Source: Lysobacter sp. S4-A87
GTDB taxonomy: Bacteria; Pseudomonadota; Gammaproteobacteria; Xanthomonadales; Xanthomonadaceae
Length of the DNA stretch: 64,000 bases
Direction of reading: 5' to 3'
NCBI RefSeq assembly: GCF_022637455.1
Contig: NZ_CP093341.1
Coordinates: 1,364,001-1,428,000 of the forward strand
Under the pieces are notes generated by a model. It was given only the letters and a program-made list of their open reading frames with translations, was not told the DNA's origin and did no database searches. Every line of letters begins with the position of its first letter. The first letter of the stretch is position 1. Shown one piece after another: positions 21,234 to 31,481 of this stretch. A program made the translations under genes and the position numbers.

Positions 21234-24200
21234 TCAGAACTTGTAGCGCACGCTGACCTGGGCGGCCCAGCGCGAGATGCCCTTGTCGTCGTAGATCGTC
21301 AGAGCGTCAGGCGTATTGACGCGGTAGATGTACTTGCCGGTCGCGGTATCGACGCCGCCGTACTCGACCACGCCGCGCATGCCCGGGAACGACATTTCCT
21401 CGACTCGGCCCCAGTCCTTGTTGAGCAGGTTGCCGACGTTGAGGATGTCGACCGACACTTCACCCTTGTGACCGTCCATGAAGCCCGGGAATTCCTGGGC
21501 GATGTGCAGATCGAACTGGTTGACCCATTCGCTTTCCACCGCGTTGCGCTCGGCAACCTGGCCGCGATGCGAATTGAGGTACTCGTTGTTGTTGATCAAC
21601 GCCCAGAACGTTGCCTCTTCCGCAGCCTTCGTGGCGCCCTGCCCGATGATCACGTCGTCGAGACCGGCCGGGATGTACAGCAGGTCGTTGACGCGACCGT
21701 CGCCGTTGGCATCGTTGTCGAAGGTGTAGCTGTACGGACGACCCGAACGGCCCTCATAGACCAGCGACACGATGGTGTTGCTGTCGCCGAAGAACGCGTG
21801 CTTCCAGCTGGCCGTGGCCAGGAAGCGGTTCTTGATCTCGTAGCTGGAGGTCGCGCTGACTTCCTCGTTGGACTGGAAGACCGAGACGTTGCCCAGGTTC
21901 GAGCTCGAGGTCGAGCTGGTCAGCGGGCTGACTTCATTGGCGTTGGTGTAGGTGTAGGACGCGGCCCACGACCAGTCGCCGTCGTTGAAGGGCTTGTTCA
22001 GCGACAACGTCAGCTGCTGGCTTTCGCCCTTGCCGGTGCGCTTGGCGATGATGGCGTCGTTGAAGCTCGTCGAGCGGTTGGCGCGCGCGGTGGCACCGCC
22101 GCTGGAGACGCCATCGCGGTTCCAGTTAACGGGGTTGTAGCCAGCCGTGTTCCAGAAGAGCGCGCGACCATCCGTGCCGAGCCTGGTCGCGTTACCCAGG
22201 TTGAGCTGCTGGTAGTAGATGCCGTCCTTGACCGAGGTCAGAACCAGCTCGGTCGATGCGACCACGCCCCACCACGGCAGCTCGGTGTCGAACGCGATGT
22301 TGGACTTCCAGACCGACGGCTGCACCACATCGTTGTCGATGAAGTCGACCGACTGCAGGCCCGGAGTGCCGCCCGACTGGGCAACCGCCAGCTGGCCGCG
22401 CGGATCAGGCGAGAACAGGGTGGTGCCGTTGGAGTCGAAATAGTCGGTGTAGGTGACACCGTTGTTGGCGTACGGGTTGGCCAGCCACACCGTTGCCGCC
22501 GCGCCCTTGAACAGGCCAACGCCACCACGGACCTGGCTCGGACGCTCGCTGTCCAGGGTGTAGTTGAAGCCGAAGCGCGGCGACCACAGGTCGGCGCCGT
22601 CGATGGTGTTGTCGTTACGCACGCCGAACAGCGACGAGGCCTGCGCATTGAACACCGGCTTGTCGTCGACGATCGAATGGTCGTAACGCAGGCCGTAGGT
22701 CAGGGTCAGGTTGGCGTTGACCGCCCAGCTGTCCTGCACGAACAAGCCCAGGTTCTCCTGGGTGAACACGGCTGCCATCGCGTCCAGGTCGCCGCCCTGC
22801 GGGTAGAACAGCTGGTAGCGGCTGGACTGGTTGGCGGCGTAGGCGGCGATGCTGTTGAAGGTGTAGACACCATTCGTGCGGCGGCCGAACAGGTTGTAGA
22901 CCTCGTTGGACTCGTAGTCCACGCCGAACTTGACGGTGTGGTCGCCGAGGAAGAGGTTGCCGGCGAAGAAGCCGTTCCAGGTCTTCGTACCGAGGACGTT
23001 GGCGTGGGTGTTCTCTTCCGTGCCGAAGTTCAGGGTGTTGCTGCCGACGCGCACGGCGATGGCCGGCAGGTCTGCCAGCGGATTGCGCACGGCGGTGTAG
23101 TCGCGGTACGAAACCTTGGCTTCGGTGGAGAACGTGTCGGTCCAGTCACTGAACAGCTGCGCGCTGTAGGTCTCCAGTTCGAAGTCCTGCACGTAGTGGT
23201 AGGTGTTCAGGGCGAGCGACGAGTTGCTGAAGCCCTGCAGGAACGGCGTGCTCTGCTCGGTCTTGCCGTAGCGGAAGCTGGCGCGCTGTGCGTCGGTGAT
23301 GTTCCAGTCAATCTTCAGGCCGTACTCTTCGCTCTCGGTGTCGAGGGAAGGCTTGGCCAGCGTGCCCGGGTTGAAACCCTTGGCCTGGGAAATCGCGATG
23401 ATCTCGTCGATCTGCGCCTGGGTGATGCCGACGATGTTGCTCTCGCCCGAACCGACCGGACCGAAACCGGAGTTGCCGGTGAACAGGTCCTTGCCGGTGT
23501 AGTTCTCGTAGTTGGCGAAGAAGAACAGCTTGTCCTTGATCAGCGGGCCGCCGAAGGTCATGCCGTAGGTCTGCTCGTTGTCGAACAGCTTCGGACGGAT
23601 GTCGTTCTGGTTCTTGCCCGACCAGTCGTTGTCACGGTAGATGCCGTAGACCGAACCGTGGAACTCGTTGGTGCCCGACTTGGTCACGGCGTTGATCACG
23701 CCGCCGGTGCCGCCGGAGATGGTCACGTCGTAGTTGGCGACGTCGACCGCGATCTCATCGATGGTGTCCATCGAGAACGGCTGGCGCGGGGTCGGCAGGC
23801 CGTTGCCCTGCAGGCCGAAGGAGTCGGCGCTGCTGATGCCGTCGACGCGGATCACGTTATAGCGCGGGTTCTGGCCGCCGACCGTGATTTCGTTGCGGGC
23901 CTTGTCGCTCTGCACGATGCGCGGGTCGAGGCGGGCGAAATCCTGCAGGTTGCGATTGATGCTCGGCATCGTCTCGATCTGCTCGCGGGTCACGTTCGAG
24001 CCGGCGCCCATCTTGTTGGCGCTGAACACTTCCGAGCCGCCGTACGAGATTGCCTGCACCGATTCCAGCGTGGTGACTTCGTTGTTCAACGACAGGTCGA
24101 CCTGGTTGACCTTGTCGAGGTTGAGGAAGACGCCATCCTGGCTGGTCGTGCCGGCACCGGCCTTGTTGATGGTGACCGTGTACGGACCACCGACGCGCAG

Positions 24201-24428
24201 GCCGCGGGCGTTGTAGCGACCATCTGCACCGGTGATGGCGCGGCTGACCGTGCCCGACTCGGTGTGGGTGATGACGACTTCGGCGCCGGCGACCGGCTGG
24301 CCGTCTGCAGCGACGACGCGGCCACCGATACCGGCCGAAGTGGCCTGGGCGAACACAGAAGAAGTGGCAAGGGCGGCGAACAGACCAAGCGCGAGCTTGG
24401 ACATACGTACGCGGTTCGGATGGGTCAT
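21234..24428 (-). CDS. Oar-like TonB-dependent outer-membrane receptor
   Basis: 1064 residues. Signal peptide MSKLALGLFAALATSSVFAQA, then a carboxypeptidase-regulatory-like beta domain (GIGGRVVAADGQPVAGAEVV, about 30-110), a TonB plug (VTREQIETMPSINRNLQDFARLDPRIVQ region) and a long beta-barrel ending in aromatic Phe (VSVRYKF). This is the Oar family, used for large or unknown substrates and, in Myxococcus and Xanthomonas-like bacteria, linked to adhesion or protease-dependent uptake. I chose ATG 24428, preceded by GAGG; an ATG at 24443 is also in frame. Single gene with its own terminator. Substrate unknown. Confidence 0.9.
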   Translation of the reverse strand: MTHPNRVRMSKLALGLFAALATSSVFAQATSAGIGGRVVAADGQPVAGAEVVITHTESGTVSRAITGADGRYNARGLRVGGPYTVTINKAGAGTTSQDGVFLNLDKVNQVDLSLNNEVTTLESVQAISYGGSEVFSANKMGAGSNVTREQIETMPSINRNLQDFARLDPRIVQSDKARNEITVGGQNPRYNVIRVDGISSADSFGLQGNGLPTPRQPFSMDTIDEIAVDVANYDVTISGGTGGVINAVTKSGTNEFHGSVYGIYRDNDWSGKNQNDIRPKLFDNEQTYGMTFGGPLIKDKLFFFANYENYTGKDLFTGNSGFGPVGSGESNIVGITQAQIDEIIAISQAKGFNPGTLAKPSLDTESEEYGLKIDWNITDAQRASFRYGKTEQSTPFLQGFSNSSLALNTYHYVQDFELETYSAQLFSDWTDTFSTEAKVSYRDYTAVRNPLADLPAIAVRVGSNTLNFGTEENTHANVLGTKTWNGFFAGNLFLGDHTVKFGVDYESNEVYNLFGRRTNGVYTFNSIAAYAANQSSRYQLFYPQGGDLDAMAAVFTQENLGLFVQDSWAVNANLTLTYGLRYDHSIVDDKPVFNAQASSLFGVRNDNTIDGADLWSPRFGFNYTLDSERPSQVRGGVGLFKGAAATVWLANPYANNGVTYTDYFDSNGTTLFSPDPRGQLAVAQSGGTPGLQSVDFIDNDVVQPSVWKSNIAFDTELPWWGVVASTELVLTSVKDGIYYQQLNLGNATRLGTDGRALFWNTAGYNPVNWNRDGVSSGGATARANRSTSFNDAIIAKRTGKGESQQLTLSLNKPFNDGDWSWAASYTYTNANEVSPLTSSTSSSNLGNVSVFQSNEEVSATSSYEIKNRFLATASWKHAFFGDSNTIVSLVYEGRSGRPYSYTFDNDANGDGRVNDLLYIPAGLDDVIIGQGATKAAEEATFWALINNNEYLNSHRGQVAERNAVESEWVNQFDLHIAQEFPGFMDGHKGEVSVDILNVGNLLNKDWGRVEEMSFPGMRGVVEYGGVDTATGKYIYRVNTPDALTIYDDKGISRWAAQVSVRYKF

Positions 24429-24770
24429 TGCAGATGGCCTCATGCGTCAGATCAAAGGAAGAAAAAATGCGTGGCCTGCGCGGGGCGACTTCCGCGCGGC
24501 ATGTACTTCGAGATTGCGTAGCCCCAACACCCGGTGGGTGTGGGCCCCCAGCCCGTTTGTTAACAGTAGTTTAACAGGCTAGGTGGGGCTTGTGACAGAG
24601 TCGTGACGGCTGTCAAGAAACGCCACGGGCGGCAAAACCCCGGGCCGCTGGCCGCTGGCTTTGCCCCCTGCGCCGAACCGTTGCCCCCTCCCCCAGCCAC
24701 GGCCACCGCGCCCCAGGGTTCCGGGCACGGCCGGGCCGCCCCGGTGGGGCGAGCGGACGCGGGCGGCCAA
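24429..24770. other. Intergenic region upstream of the Oar-like receptor
   Basis: 342 bp without a supportable gene, between the receptor start and the marC stop. It holds an inverted repeat at 24558-24576 and a GC-rich stretch next to marC. No convincing -35/-10 pair for the receptor was found. Confidence 0.7.
24558..24576. promoter_or_regulatory. Inverted repeat TGTTAA-N7-TTAACA, possible operator
   Basis: A perfect 6-bp inverted repeat with 7-bp spacer in an AT-rich island, about 130 bp upstream of the receptor ATG. It could bind a dimeric regulator; nothing else supports this. Confidence 0.35.
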
Positions 24771-25367
24771 TTACGGGGGAGCGATCTGCAGGTAGGTGCC
24801 CAGGCCGTCGAGGAACATCTGCACCGAGATGGCAACCAGCAGCATGCCCATCAGTCGCTCGATGGCGGTCAGCGCGCGGATGCCCATGAGCTTGTAGAGC
24901 AATGTGGCGCTGAAAAGGATCGCCGCGGTCGCGCCCCAGGCGATCAGCAGGGCCAGGCTCCATTCGCCCAGGCGGGTGGGCTCGTTGCTGCCCATCAGCA
25001 TCACCGCGGCCATGCCCGACGGCCCCGCCACCAGCGGAATGGCCATCGGCACGATGAAAGGCTCGCCATCGGGGATCTCGCCCATCAGCCCTTCCGGCGG
25101 CGGGAAGATCATGCGGATGCCGATCAGGAACAGGACGATGCCGCCGGCGATCGACACCGACTCCTGGCGCAGGTGCATCAGTTCCAGGGCGTACTTGCCG
25201 CCCCACAGGAACATCATCAGCACGCCCAGCGCGATCAGCAGCTCGCGCGCGAGCACGATCCGCTGCCGCTTGGGCGGCAGGCCGCGCAGCAGGCTCAGGA
25301 ACACCGGCACGTTGCCGAGCGGGTCCAGGATCAGGAACAGCAGCAGGGCTGCCGAGGCAATCGTCAT
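24771..25367 (-). CDS. MarC-family integral membrane protein
   Basis: 198 residues with six predicted transmembrane segments. Family signatures LILDPLGNVPVFLSLL (near 12-27), GIRMIFPPPEG (about 83-93) and PMAIPLVAGPSGMAAVML (about 107-124) are intact. MarC/UPF0056 proteins are inner-membrane proteins of unclear transport role, and older claims of a role in multiple antibiotic resistance were withdrawn. 24 bp downstream of yciK on the same strand. Confidence 0.92.
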   Translation of the reverse strand: MTIASAALLLFLILDPLGNVPVFLSLLRGLPPKRQRIVLARELLIALGVLMMFLWGGKYALELMHLRQESVSIAGGIVLFLIGIRMIFPPPEGLMGEIPDGEPFIVPMAIPLVAGPSGMAAVMLMGSNEPTRLGEWSLALLIAWGATAAILFSATLLYKLMGIRALTAIERLMGMLLVAISVQMFLDGLGTYLQIAPP

Positions 25368-25391
25368 GGGCGTGGCGTCATCGGTGCGGCG

Positions 25392-26162
25392 TCAAAGGCC
25401 GGAAAGCGTCGGCAACGTCGGCAGTGCGGTGGCGGCCGGAGGATTCCAGACCTGGCCACGGTGGGCCGCGCCGGCCGGCGACAGGAGGGTGACGCAGGCA
25501 GCGGCGTAGGCCGCCGGTTCGACCGCGGCGCGGTCGCTGTCTTCGACGTAGGCCTTGGCACGCAGCGGCGTGCGCATCGGGCCCGGTTGCAGACCGGCCA
25601 CGCGCACGGACGTGTTGGCCAGTTCGCCATGGAGGGTGCCGACCAGGCCGGCCAGGCCCTGCTTGGCCACTCCGTAGCCACCCCAGTAGGCCTTGCCGAT
25701 GCGGGCGGGATCGTCGAGCACGAACACCACCGAGGCATCCGGCGCCTTGCCCAGCAGCGGCAGGCAGGCCTGGGTCAGCCACCACGGTGCGGTGAGGTTG
25801 ACGTGGATCGCGCGCGCGAACACCGCCGGGTCGGTCTGCGCCAGCGGCGTCAGCCCGGCGAACTCGGCGGCGCAGTGCAGCACGCCATCGAGGCGCCCCA
25901 CTTCGCTTTCCAGCCGCTGCGCCATCTCGGCGTAATCGTCGGGCGATGCACCTTCGAGGTCGAGCGGATACAGCAGCGGCTCCGGCCCGGCCTGGCTCAG
26001 CGCGTCGTACACGCGGTTCAACTTCGGCAGCTTGCGTCCGAGCAGCACGACCGTTGCACCGGCACGCGCGCACGCCAGCGCCGCGGCCTGGCCCAGGCCA
26101 CCGTGGGCGCCGGTCACCAGGATCACGCGACCGTCGAGGGGGCGGTCCACTACCGGATTCAC
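25392..26162 (-). CDS. yciK: YciK-like short-chain dehydrogenase, GTG start
   Basis: 256 residues. Rossmann NAD(P) motif [11 protein letters not shown] (about 16-26), NVT-like [13 protein letters not shown] and active-site Y-x-x-x-K in [10 protein letters not shown]. Substrate unknown; YciK of E. coli is an uncharacterised SDR. No ATG is available; GTG at 26162 overlaps the grxD stop (GTGA), which fixes the start by coupling. The 4-bp overlap with grxD and the short gap to marC indicate a grxD-yciK-marC operon. Confidence 0.85.
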   Translation of the reverse strand: MNPVVDRPLDGRVILVTGAHGGLGQAAALACARAGATVVLLGRKLPKLNRVYDALSQAGPEPLLYPLDLEGASPDDYAEMAQRLESEVGRLDGVLHCAAEFAGLTPLAQTDPAVFARAIHVNLTAPWWLTQACLPLLGKAPDASVVFVLDDPARIGKAYWGGYGVAKQGLAGLVGTLHGELANTSVRVAGLQPGPMRTPLRAKAYVEDSDRAAVEPAAYAAACVTLLSPAGAAHRGQVWNPPAATALPTLPTLSGL

Positions 26163-26479
26163 TGGCTGTGCGTCTCGCTGATCATGCGCGCCAGCTCGCC
26201 GGACTCGAACAGCTCCATGGTGATGTCGCAGCCGCCGATCAGCTCGCCGTGGATGAACAACTGCGGAAACGTCGGCCAGTTCGAATAGCGCGGCAGGTTG
26301 GCACGGATCTCCGGATCCTCGAGCACGTTGACGGTGTGCAGCTCGTTCGCTCCGGCGGCCTTGAGCGCCTGCACCGCGCGGCTGGAAAAGCCGCACATCG
26401 GGAACTGCGCCGTCCCCTTCATGAAAAGGACGATCGGATGGCTTTCGACTTCAGCCTGGATCCGCTCCATTACGGACAT
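26159..26479 (-). CDS. grxD: Monothiol glutaredoxin 4
   Basis: 106 residues. Monothiol active site CGFS at 29-32, preceded by KGTAQFP, with TVP-like [18 protein letters not shown] for glutathione binding. Such proteins carry a bridging [2Fe-2S] cluster with glutathione and hand it to target proteins. It is divergent from sodB, so two iron/oxidative-stress genes share a 159-bp intergenic region. Confidence 0.97.
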   Translation of the reverse strand: MSVMERIQAEVESHPIVLFMKGTAQFPMCGFSSRAVQALKAAGANELHTVNVLEDPEIRANLPRYSNWPTFPQLFIHGELIGGCDITMELFESGELARMISETHSQ

Positions 26480-26638
26480 GGGTGCAACTCCTGCGATGGT
26501 GCGTTGCGAACCTTTGACGGCACGGCAACGAAGCGTGGGGATAGAATGTCCAATTGTAAGCCTTCCCGAGCCGCGGACGCTCCGGCAACCCGGATCGCGC
26601 CCCCGGCCCTCCCCTTAGCCAGCCCTCTGGAGCCCGCA

Positions 26639-27232
26639 ATGGCCATCGAACTGCCCGCCCTGCCCTACGACCGCACCGCGCTCGAACCGCACATCTCCGG
26701 CGAAACCATCGACTTCCACTACGGCAAGCACCACAAGACCTACGTCGACAACCTCAACAAGATGATCGAAGGCACCGAGTTCGCCGGCATGGCGCTCGAG
26801 GAGATCATCCGCAAGTCGCAGGGCGGCATGTTCAACAACGCCGCGCAGATCTGGAACCACACCTTCTACTGGAACTGCCTGGCACCGGCGGCTCCTGCAG
26901 GGCGCGGCGGCGGCGAGCCCGGCGGCAAGCTGGCCGAGCTGATCAACAAGGCCTTCGGCGACTTCGCCAAGTTCAAGGAAGAGTTCACCAAGGTCACGGT
27001 CGGCACGTTCGGTTCGGGCTGGGGCTGGCTGGTGCAGCGTCCGGACGGTTCGCTGGCCCTGGTCAGCACCTCCAACGCCGCCACCCCGCTCACCGGCGAC
27101 GACACCCCGCTGCTGACCTGCGATGTGTGGGAGCACGCCTACTACATCGACTACCGCAACGCCCGCCCGAAGTACGTCGAGTCGTTCTGGAACCTGGTCA
27201 ACTGGGACTTCGTGGCTGCAAACCTGAAGTAA
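26639..27232 (+). CDS. sodB: Superoxide dismutase [Fe]
   Basis: 197 residues. Metal ligands are visible as H27, H74 ([12 protein letters not shown]), D162 and H166 ([11 protein letters not shown]). Gln in AAQIWNH and GGMFNNAAQ fit the iron-type enzyme. A Gly/Ala-rich insertion ([15 protein letters not shown]) between the two domains is longer than in E. coli SodB. Cytoplasmic, converts superoxide to peroxide and oxygen. A TAGAAT box lies at 26542-26547 but no properly spaced -35 was found. Confidence 0.96.
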   Translation: MAIELPALPYDRTALEPHISGETIDFHYGKHHKTYVDNLNKMIEGTEFAGMALEEIIRKSQGGMFNNAAQIWNHTFYWNCLAPAAPAGRGGGEPGGKLAELINKAFGDFAKFKEEFTKVTVGTFGSGWGWLVQRPDGSLALVSTSNAATPLTGDDTPLLTCDVWEHAYYIDYRNARPKYVESFWNLVNWDFVAANLK

Positions 27233-27252
27233 CGGCGCCTGCTGCAAGAACG

Positions 27253-27276
27253 AACGGCCGGGGAAACCCGGCCGTT
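27253..27276. terminator. Bidirectional terminator between sodB and purK
   Basis: AACGGCCGGG-GAAA-CCCGGCCGTT followed by TGCATTTGTG, between convergent genes. Same stem as the hairpins near 8.2 and 21.2 kb. Confidence 0.8.
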
Positions 27277-27302
27277 TGCATTTGTGCCGATGACGGCAAT
27301 CG

Positions 27303-28448
27303 CTACGAACGTGCCAGCGCCACAATCACCGGATCGACCTGGTCCCGTCGGCCCAGCCCATCGCCGATGCGCTGCAGCGACGTCGCCAGCGCCTGCGCCG
27401 AATCGGCGCGCACGGTGGCGTGGCCGACCTTGCGTCCGGCCCGCGATGACTTGCCGTAGTCGTGCCAGTGACCGCCCGGCTCGGCCAGCACCGGTGTCGG
27501 CGACGGCATCTCGCCGATCCAGTTGAGCATGCAGGCCAGGCCGACCATGCGCGTATCGCCCAGCGGCAGGCCGAGCACGGCGCGCAGGTGGTTCTGGAAC
27601 TGCGAGGTCTCGCTGCCTTCGATGGTCCAGTGGCCGGAGTTGTGCACGCGCGGGGCCAGCTCGTTGGCGAGCAGCTCACCGTCACGGCAGAACAGCTCGA
27701 GGGCGAACACGCCGACGTAATCCAGCGCCTCGCCCAGCTTGCGGGCATGCTCGTAGGCGACGTCCGCCAGCGCGCCGTCGACACGCGCCGGGGCAAGACT
27801 GGCCGACAGCACACCGTCGACATGCCAGTTCTCGGTCAGCGGCCAGGTGCGGAACTCGCCGTCGCGGCCGCGCACGGCGACCACCGACAGTTCGCGTTCG
27901 AAGTGGACAAACCCTTCCAGGATCAGGCCGACCTTGCTCGCCTGCGCGCCCAGCGCGTCCCATGCGCCGTCGGCATCGGCCGGGGTCTTGATGCGGAACT
28001 GGCCCTTGCCGTCGTAGCCAAGACGGCGGGTCTTGAGGATGCACGGCGTGCCGATCTGCGCGATCGCCGCATCGAGCTGCTCGCGCGTATCAATGGCGGC
28101 GAACGGCGGCACGGGAATGCCCAGCTGCTGGAACAGGGTCTTCTCGGCCAGCCGGTCCTGCGCCGTCGCCAGCGCGCGCGGGTTCGGAAACACCTGCACG
28201 CGCTCGCTCAGCCACTGCGCCGATTCGGCCGGCACGTTCTCGAAATCGAACGTGGCCACGTCTACGCGCGAGGCGAACTCGGCAAGTGTCGATTCGTCGC
28301 GATAGTCACCGACGACCATAGGCGCGAACTGTCCGGCGCAGGCGTCGGCGACGTTGTCCATCACCAGGAAGCGCAGGCCCAGCGGTGCGCCGGAAAGCGC
28401 CAGCATGCGGGCCAGTTGCCCGCCACCCAGGATGCCGACCGTGGTCAT
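27303..28448 (-). CDS. purK: N5-carboxyaminoimidazole ribonucleotide synthase
   Basis: 381 residues, ATP-grasp fold. The N-terminal [20 protein letters not shown], central [15 protein letters not shown]-binding loop and [17 protein letters not shown] signature are canonical PurK. It makes N5-CAIR from AIR, bicarbonate and ATP in purine synthesis. The start overlaps the purE stop by 4 bp, so purE-purK are coupled, reading leftward. Confidence 0.97.
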   Translation of the reverse strand: MTTVGILGGGQLARMLALSGAPLGLRFLVMDNVADACAGQFAPMVVGDYRDESTLAEFASRVDVATFDFENVPAESAQWLSERVQVFPNPRALATAQDRLAEKTLFQQLGIPVPPFAAIDTREQLDAAIAQIGTPCILKTRRLGYDGKGQFRIKTPADADGAWDALGAQASKVGLILEGFVHFERELSVVAVRGRDGEFRTWPLTENWHVDGVLSASLAPARVDGALADVAYEHARKLGEALDYVGVFALELFCRDGELLANELAPRVHNSGHWTIEGSETSQFQNHLRAVLGLPLGDTRMVGLACMLNWIGEMPSPTPVLAEPGGHWHDYGKSSRAGRKVGHATVRADSAQALATSLQRIGDGLGRRDQVDPVIVALARS

Positions 28449-28963
28449 TTCCGCGGGTCGTCGTTGGCGAGCACGTCGTCGGTCTGGCGCGTGCGGAAGG
28501 ATTCGAGCGCGCTGCCGATGGCAGGATGCTCGGCGGACAGCATCGCCGCGGCGAACAGCGCGGCATTGGCGGCGCCGGCGTTGCCGATGGCGAACGTCGC
28601 CACCGGGATGCCGGCCGGCATCTGCACGATCGACAGCAGCGAGTCCATGCCGTTGAGCGCCTTGCTCTGCACCGGCACGCCCAGCACCGGCACGGCGGTC
28701 TTGGCGGCGAGCATGCCCGGCAGGTGGGCGGCACCGCCGGCACCGGCGATGATCGCGCGCAGGCCGCGCGACTGCGCCGTGGCGGCGTAGTCGAACAGGA
28801 CGTCGGGGGTGCGATGCGCCGAAACCACGCGGATCTCGTGCGGGACGCCCAGCGCCTCCAGCTTGGCGGCGGCGTGCTGCATCGTCTCCCAGTCGGAGCG
28901 CGAGCCCATCACGATGCCTACCAGCGGGGCCACTTCTGGGGCGTCACTTCTAGAAACGGACAT
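28445..28963 (-). CDS. purE: N5-carboxyaminoimidazole ribonucleotide mutase
   Basis: 172 residues, class I PurE. Signatures [13 protein letters not shown] (about 16-28), VVSAHRTPD and the GGAAHLPGM loop are intact. It moves the carboxyl group from N5 to C4 of the ring, the step after PurK. The ATG at 28963 gives a family-length protein. Divergent from the Trm112-like gene across 64 bp. Confidence 0.97.
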   Translation of the reverse strand: MSVSRSDAPEVAPLVGIVMGSRSDWETMQHAAAKLEALGVPHEIRVVSAHRTPDVLFDYAATAQSRGLRAIIAGAGGAAHLPGMLAAKTAVPVLGVPVQSKALNGMDSLLSIVQMPAGIPVATFAIGNAGAANAALFAAAMLSAEHPAIGSALESFRTRQTDDVLANDDPRK

Positions 28964-29027
28964 TGGTCGAGCCTTGGTGCAAAGACGTATTCTAACCGCC
29001 TGTTCCGTTCCCCTGGCATCACACCGT

Positions 29028-29297
29028 ATGGATCGCAAGCTCCTCGACCTGCTCGTCTGCCCGACCACCCGCCAGCCCCTGCAGCTGCTGGACAGCCGTG
29101 GCCTGCAGGCCCTGAACGCCGCGATCCAGGCCGGCGGCATCGTCCGCGGCGACGGCAGCGCCCAGGCCGACGCCATCAAGGAGGCGCTGGTCACCCGCGA
29201 CCGCAAGCTCGCCTACCGGATCGACGACGGCATCCCGGTGCTGCTGGCCGAAGAGGCCATCGCCACCGCCCAGGTCGACGCTTTCCCCGGCGCATGA
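29028..29297 (+). CDS. Trm112/UPF0434-family small protein
   Basis: 89 residues. [20 protein letters not shown] is the family start, although the usual second Cys of the CPxC knuckle is Thr here, so no zinc knuckle is expected. [15 protein letters not shown] is the conserved C-terminal block. It carries a central insert of about 20 residues compared with 60-residue UPF0434 proteins. Its stop overlaps the nadC start (ATGA). Confidence 0.85.
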   Translation: MDRKLLDLLVCPTTRQPLQLLDSRGLQALNAAIQAGGIVRGDGSAQADAIKEALVTRDRKLAYRIDDGIPVLLAEEAIATAQVDAFPGA

Positions 29298-30163
29298 CCG
29301 CCGCGTTCGCCCCGCCGCCGGCCGAGGTCATCGCCGCCGACGTCGCCCGCGCACTGGCCGAGGACCTCGGCAGTGGCGACGTCACCGCGGCACTGCTGCC
29401 CGATTCCGCCGACAGCGCCTACCTGCTGTGCAAGGAAGATGCGGTGGTGTGTGGCCGTCCGTGGTTCGACGCCTGCCATCGCGCACTCGATCCGGACGTG
29501 CGCATCGACTGGCGCGTCGCCGAGGGTGACCGCGTCGCCAAGGGCAGCGTGCTGGCGATCCTGCAGGGCCGGTCACGCGCCCTGGTCAGCGCCGAGCGCG
29601 CATCGCTGAATTTCCTGCAGACGCTTTCGGGCACTGCCACCACGACCGCGGCCTACGTCGATGCCGTGCGCGGCACCGGTGCGAAGATCCTCGACACGCG
29701 CAAGACCATCCCTGGCCTGCGCCTGGCGCAGAAGTACGCCGTGCGCGTCGGCGGCGGCGTCAACCATCGCATCGGCCTGTTCGATGCGGTGATGCTCAAG
29801 GAAAACCATGTCCGCGCCGCCGGTTCGCTGACCGCCGCCATCCGCGCCGCGCGGGCGATGCATCCGCAGCTGCCGCTGATCGTGGAAGTGGAGACGATTG
29901 CGCAGCTGGAAGAAGCCCTGCATGAAGGCTGCGACCGGATCCTGATCGATGACTTCGACGCGGACACGCGCCGTGAAGCCGTCCGCATCGCCTCGGGCGC
30001 ACCCTTCAACCGGCGCATCCCGCTGGAAGTCTCCGGCGGTGTCGACATGCAGACGCTGCGCGCGATCGCCGAGGATGGCGTCGACTGCATCTCGATCGGC
30101 GGACTGACCAAGCACGTCCGCGCCATCGACCTGTCGCTCAAGCTCGGCCCGCCGCCCGCCTGA
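29294..30163 (+). CDS. nadC: Nicotinate-nucleotide pyrophosphorylase (carboxylating)
   Basis: 289 residues. Quinolinate phosphoribosyltransferase of de novo NAD synthesis. [17 protein letters not shown] at the N-terminus, [38 protein letters not shown] (Arg/Lys/His substrate site) and the C-terminal [27 protein letters not shown] barrel end are all present. Start ATG 29294 overlaps the upstream stop. Confidence 0.97.
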   Translation: MTAAFAPPPAEVIAADVARALAEDLGSGDVTAALLPDSADSAYLLCKEDAVVCGRPWFDACHRALDPDVRIDWRVAEGDRVAKGSVLAILQGRSRALVSAERASLNFLQTLSGTATTTAAYVDAVRGTGAKILDTRKTIPGLRLAQKYAVRVGGGVNHRIGLFDAVMLKENHVRAAGSLTAAIRAARAMHPQLPLIVEVETIAQLEEALHEGCDRILIDDFDADTRREAVRIASGAPFNRRIPLEVSGGVDMQTLRAIAEDGVDCISIGGLTKHVRAIDLSLKLGPPPA

Positions 30164-30187
30164 GAGGCGGCGCGGCGTCCGGCCTGC

Positions 30188-31000
30188 TCAAAGCATCTGC
30201 AGGCCGCCCTGGCCCATCACCACGAAAGCGCCCGCAGCCGCCGCTGCGAGCAGCACGATGGCCAGCAGCCACGGCCACACCGGGCGCCGGCGCGGGGCCG
30301 GGCGCGGGGCTGCAAGGACCTGCACCGGCTCGGCCTTGGCCGTGGCAGCGAGACGGAAGCGCAGGGTATCGAAGGCGATCTCATCGCCTACCTGGGCCTC
30401 GCCGCGCAGCACGCGCTTGCCGTTGATGAAGCTGCCGTTGCTGGAGCCCAGGTCCTCGACCTGCACGCCGGTTTCGGTCGGCATCAGTCGGGCATGGTTG
30501 CGAGACAGCCCCGGCGAATCGAAGCGCATCGTGCTTTCGCTGCTGCGTCCGACGGTGATGACACCGACCAGCGGATCGCTGCGTCCGGACACCTCGGCCG
30601 ACACACCGCGCAGGAAGAAGCGCGGGACCACCGGGCGAACCGCGGTCACGCCCGGGTCGTCGTTGGCCGGCATCAGGTCGGGCCCGGCCGGTGTCGGCTG
30701 GCGGCCGACCACGGGCGCCGGGCCCAGCGCCGCCAGCTTGGCCTGGACCTGGTCGAAACCGACGCTGTCACCCGGCCGAAGCGTGATCAGGCCCGCCACT
30801 TTGCGGCCGTTGACGCTGACCGCAGTGCCGGGCGGGACATCGAGCATCACGCCCTGCGCGGTCACGTGCAGCTGGCAATGCTGCGGCAACACCCCGGGGT
30901 GGTCGATGACGATGGTGGAGAGTGGATCGGAGCCAACGCGATTGATGCCGTGGCCAAGCAGAACCTGCGGGTGTTCGCCACCCGGAAAGACGAGTTTCAT
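30188..31000 (-). CDS. Membrane-anchored protein with two FHA domains
   Basis: 270 residues. A first, diverged FHA fold (about 15-90; RVGSDP..IDHPGVLPQHCQLHV..VNGRKV) and a second canonical one (about 140-220; VGRSSESTMRF..LSRNHARL..DLGSSNGSFINGKRV) bind phosphothreonine peptides in known relatives. A C-terminal Arg/Pro stretch leads to one transmembrane helix (WPWLLAIVLLAAAAAGAFVVM), so the FHA domains face the cytoplasm. No kinase or phosphatase gene is adjacent, so the partner is unknown. Confidence 0.85.
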   Translation of the reverse strand: MKLVFPGGEHPQVLLGHGINRVGSDPLSTIVIDHPGVLPQHCQLHVTAQGVMLDVPPGTAVSVNGRKVAGLITLRPGDSVGFDQVQAKLAALGPAPVVGRQPTPAGPDLMPANDDPGVTAVRPVVPRFFLRGVSAEVSGRSDPLVGVITVGRSSESTMRFDSPGLSRNHARLMPTETGVQVEDLGSSNGSFINGKRVLRGEAQVGDEIAFDTLRFRLAATAKAEPVQVLAAPRPAPRRRPVWPWLLAIVLLAAAAAGAFVVMGQGGLQML

Positions 31001-31104
31001 CGTGGACCTGCTCCCCTGTCAGCAATGTCCTGTACCCCTTGCGGCCGGCGCGGCGCGCCGCCACATTTAGGACCTGGATATCCAATCCCGCGGTCCCGAA
31101 TTGC

Positions 31105-31428
31105 ATGCCGACTTTACTGATCCTGATGATTGCCGCTGCGATGGTGTTCGCATTCTGGAGCGCCGGCCGCGCCGCCGCAGAGCGTGCCGAGGCGGTCGGC
31201 CGGGACGCCTGCAAGGCCGCCGGCGTGCAGTGGCTGGACCAGAGCGTGCACGCGACCGGCATCCGCTTGTGCCGGCAAGCCAACGGCTGGCTCGGCTGGG
31301 AGCGCACGTTCCGCTTTGATTACTCGATCAATGGCGAGGACCGGCACGTGGGCCGGATGGTGCTGCGCGGGGATCGGCTGATTGCGTTCAGTGGCCCGGT
31401 GACGCGGGCGCCTGCGCAGTTGCACTGA
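31105..31428 (+). CDS. DUF3301-family membrane-tethered protein
   Basis: 107 residues. One N-terminal transmembrane helix (LLILMIAAAMVFAFWSA), then ERAEAVGRDACKAAGVQWLDQSV and GWERTFRFDYSINGEDR, the conserved block of the small gammaproteobacterial DUF3301 family. No function is known. The ATG at 31105 puts the helix at the very N-terminus. Faces sspB across a short repeat. Confidence 0.8.
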   Translation: MPTLLILMIAAAMVFAFWSAGRAAAERAEAVGRDACKAAGVQWLDQSVHATGIRLCRQANGWLGWERTFRFDYSINGEDRHVGRMVLRGDRLIAFSGPVTRAPAQLH

Positions 31429-31445
31429 ACGGCCACGGCGACGTC

Positions 31446-31475
31446 CTTGGACTCCCGCCTTCGCGGGAGTGACGG
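31446..31475. repeat. REP-like palindrome between DUF3301 gene and sspB
   Basis: ACTCCCGCCTTCGCGGGAGT, a palindrome with TGACGGG tail, related to the copies at 3.2 and 4.3 kb; it lies between two convergent genes. Confidence 0.7.
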
Positions 31476-31481
31476 GCTGGG

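Noticed and set aside
21468-24521. 1017-codon plus-strand frame
   Set aside because: Antisense to the Oar-like receptor; same composition artefact.
26514-26547. Promoter TTGACG / TAGAAT upstream of sodB
   Set aside because: Spacer is 22 bp, too long for a sigma-70 promoter.
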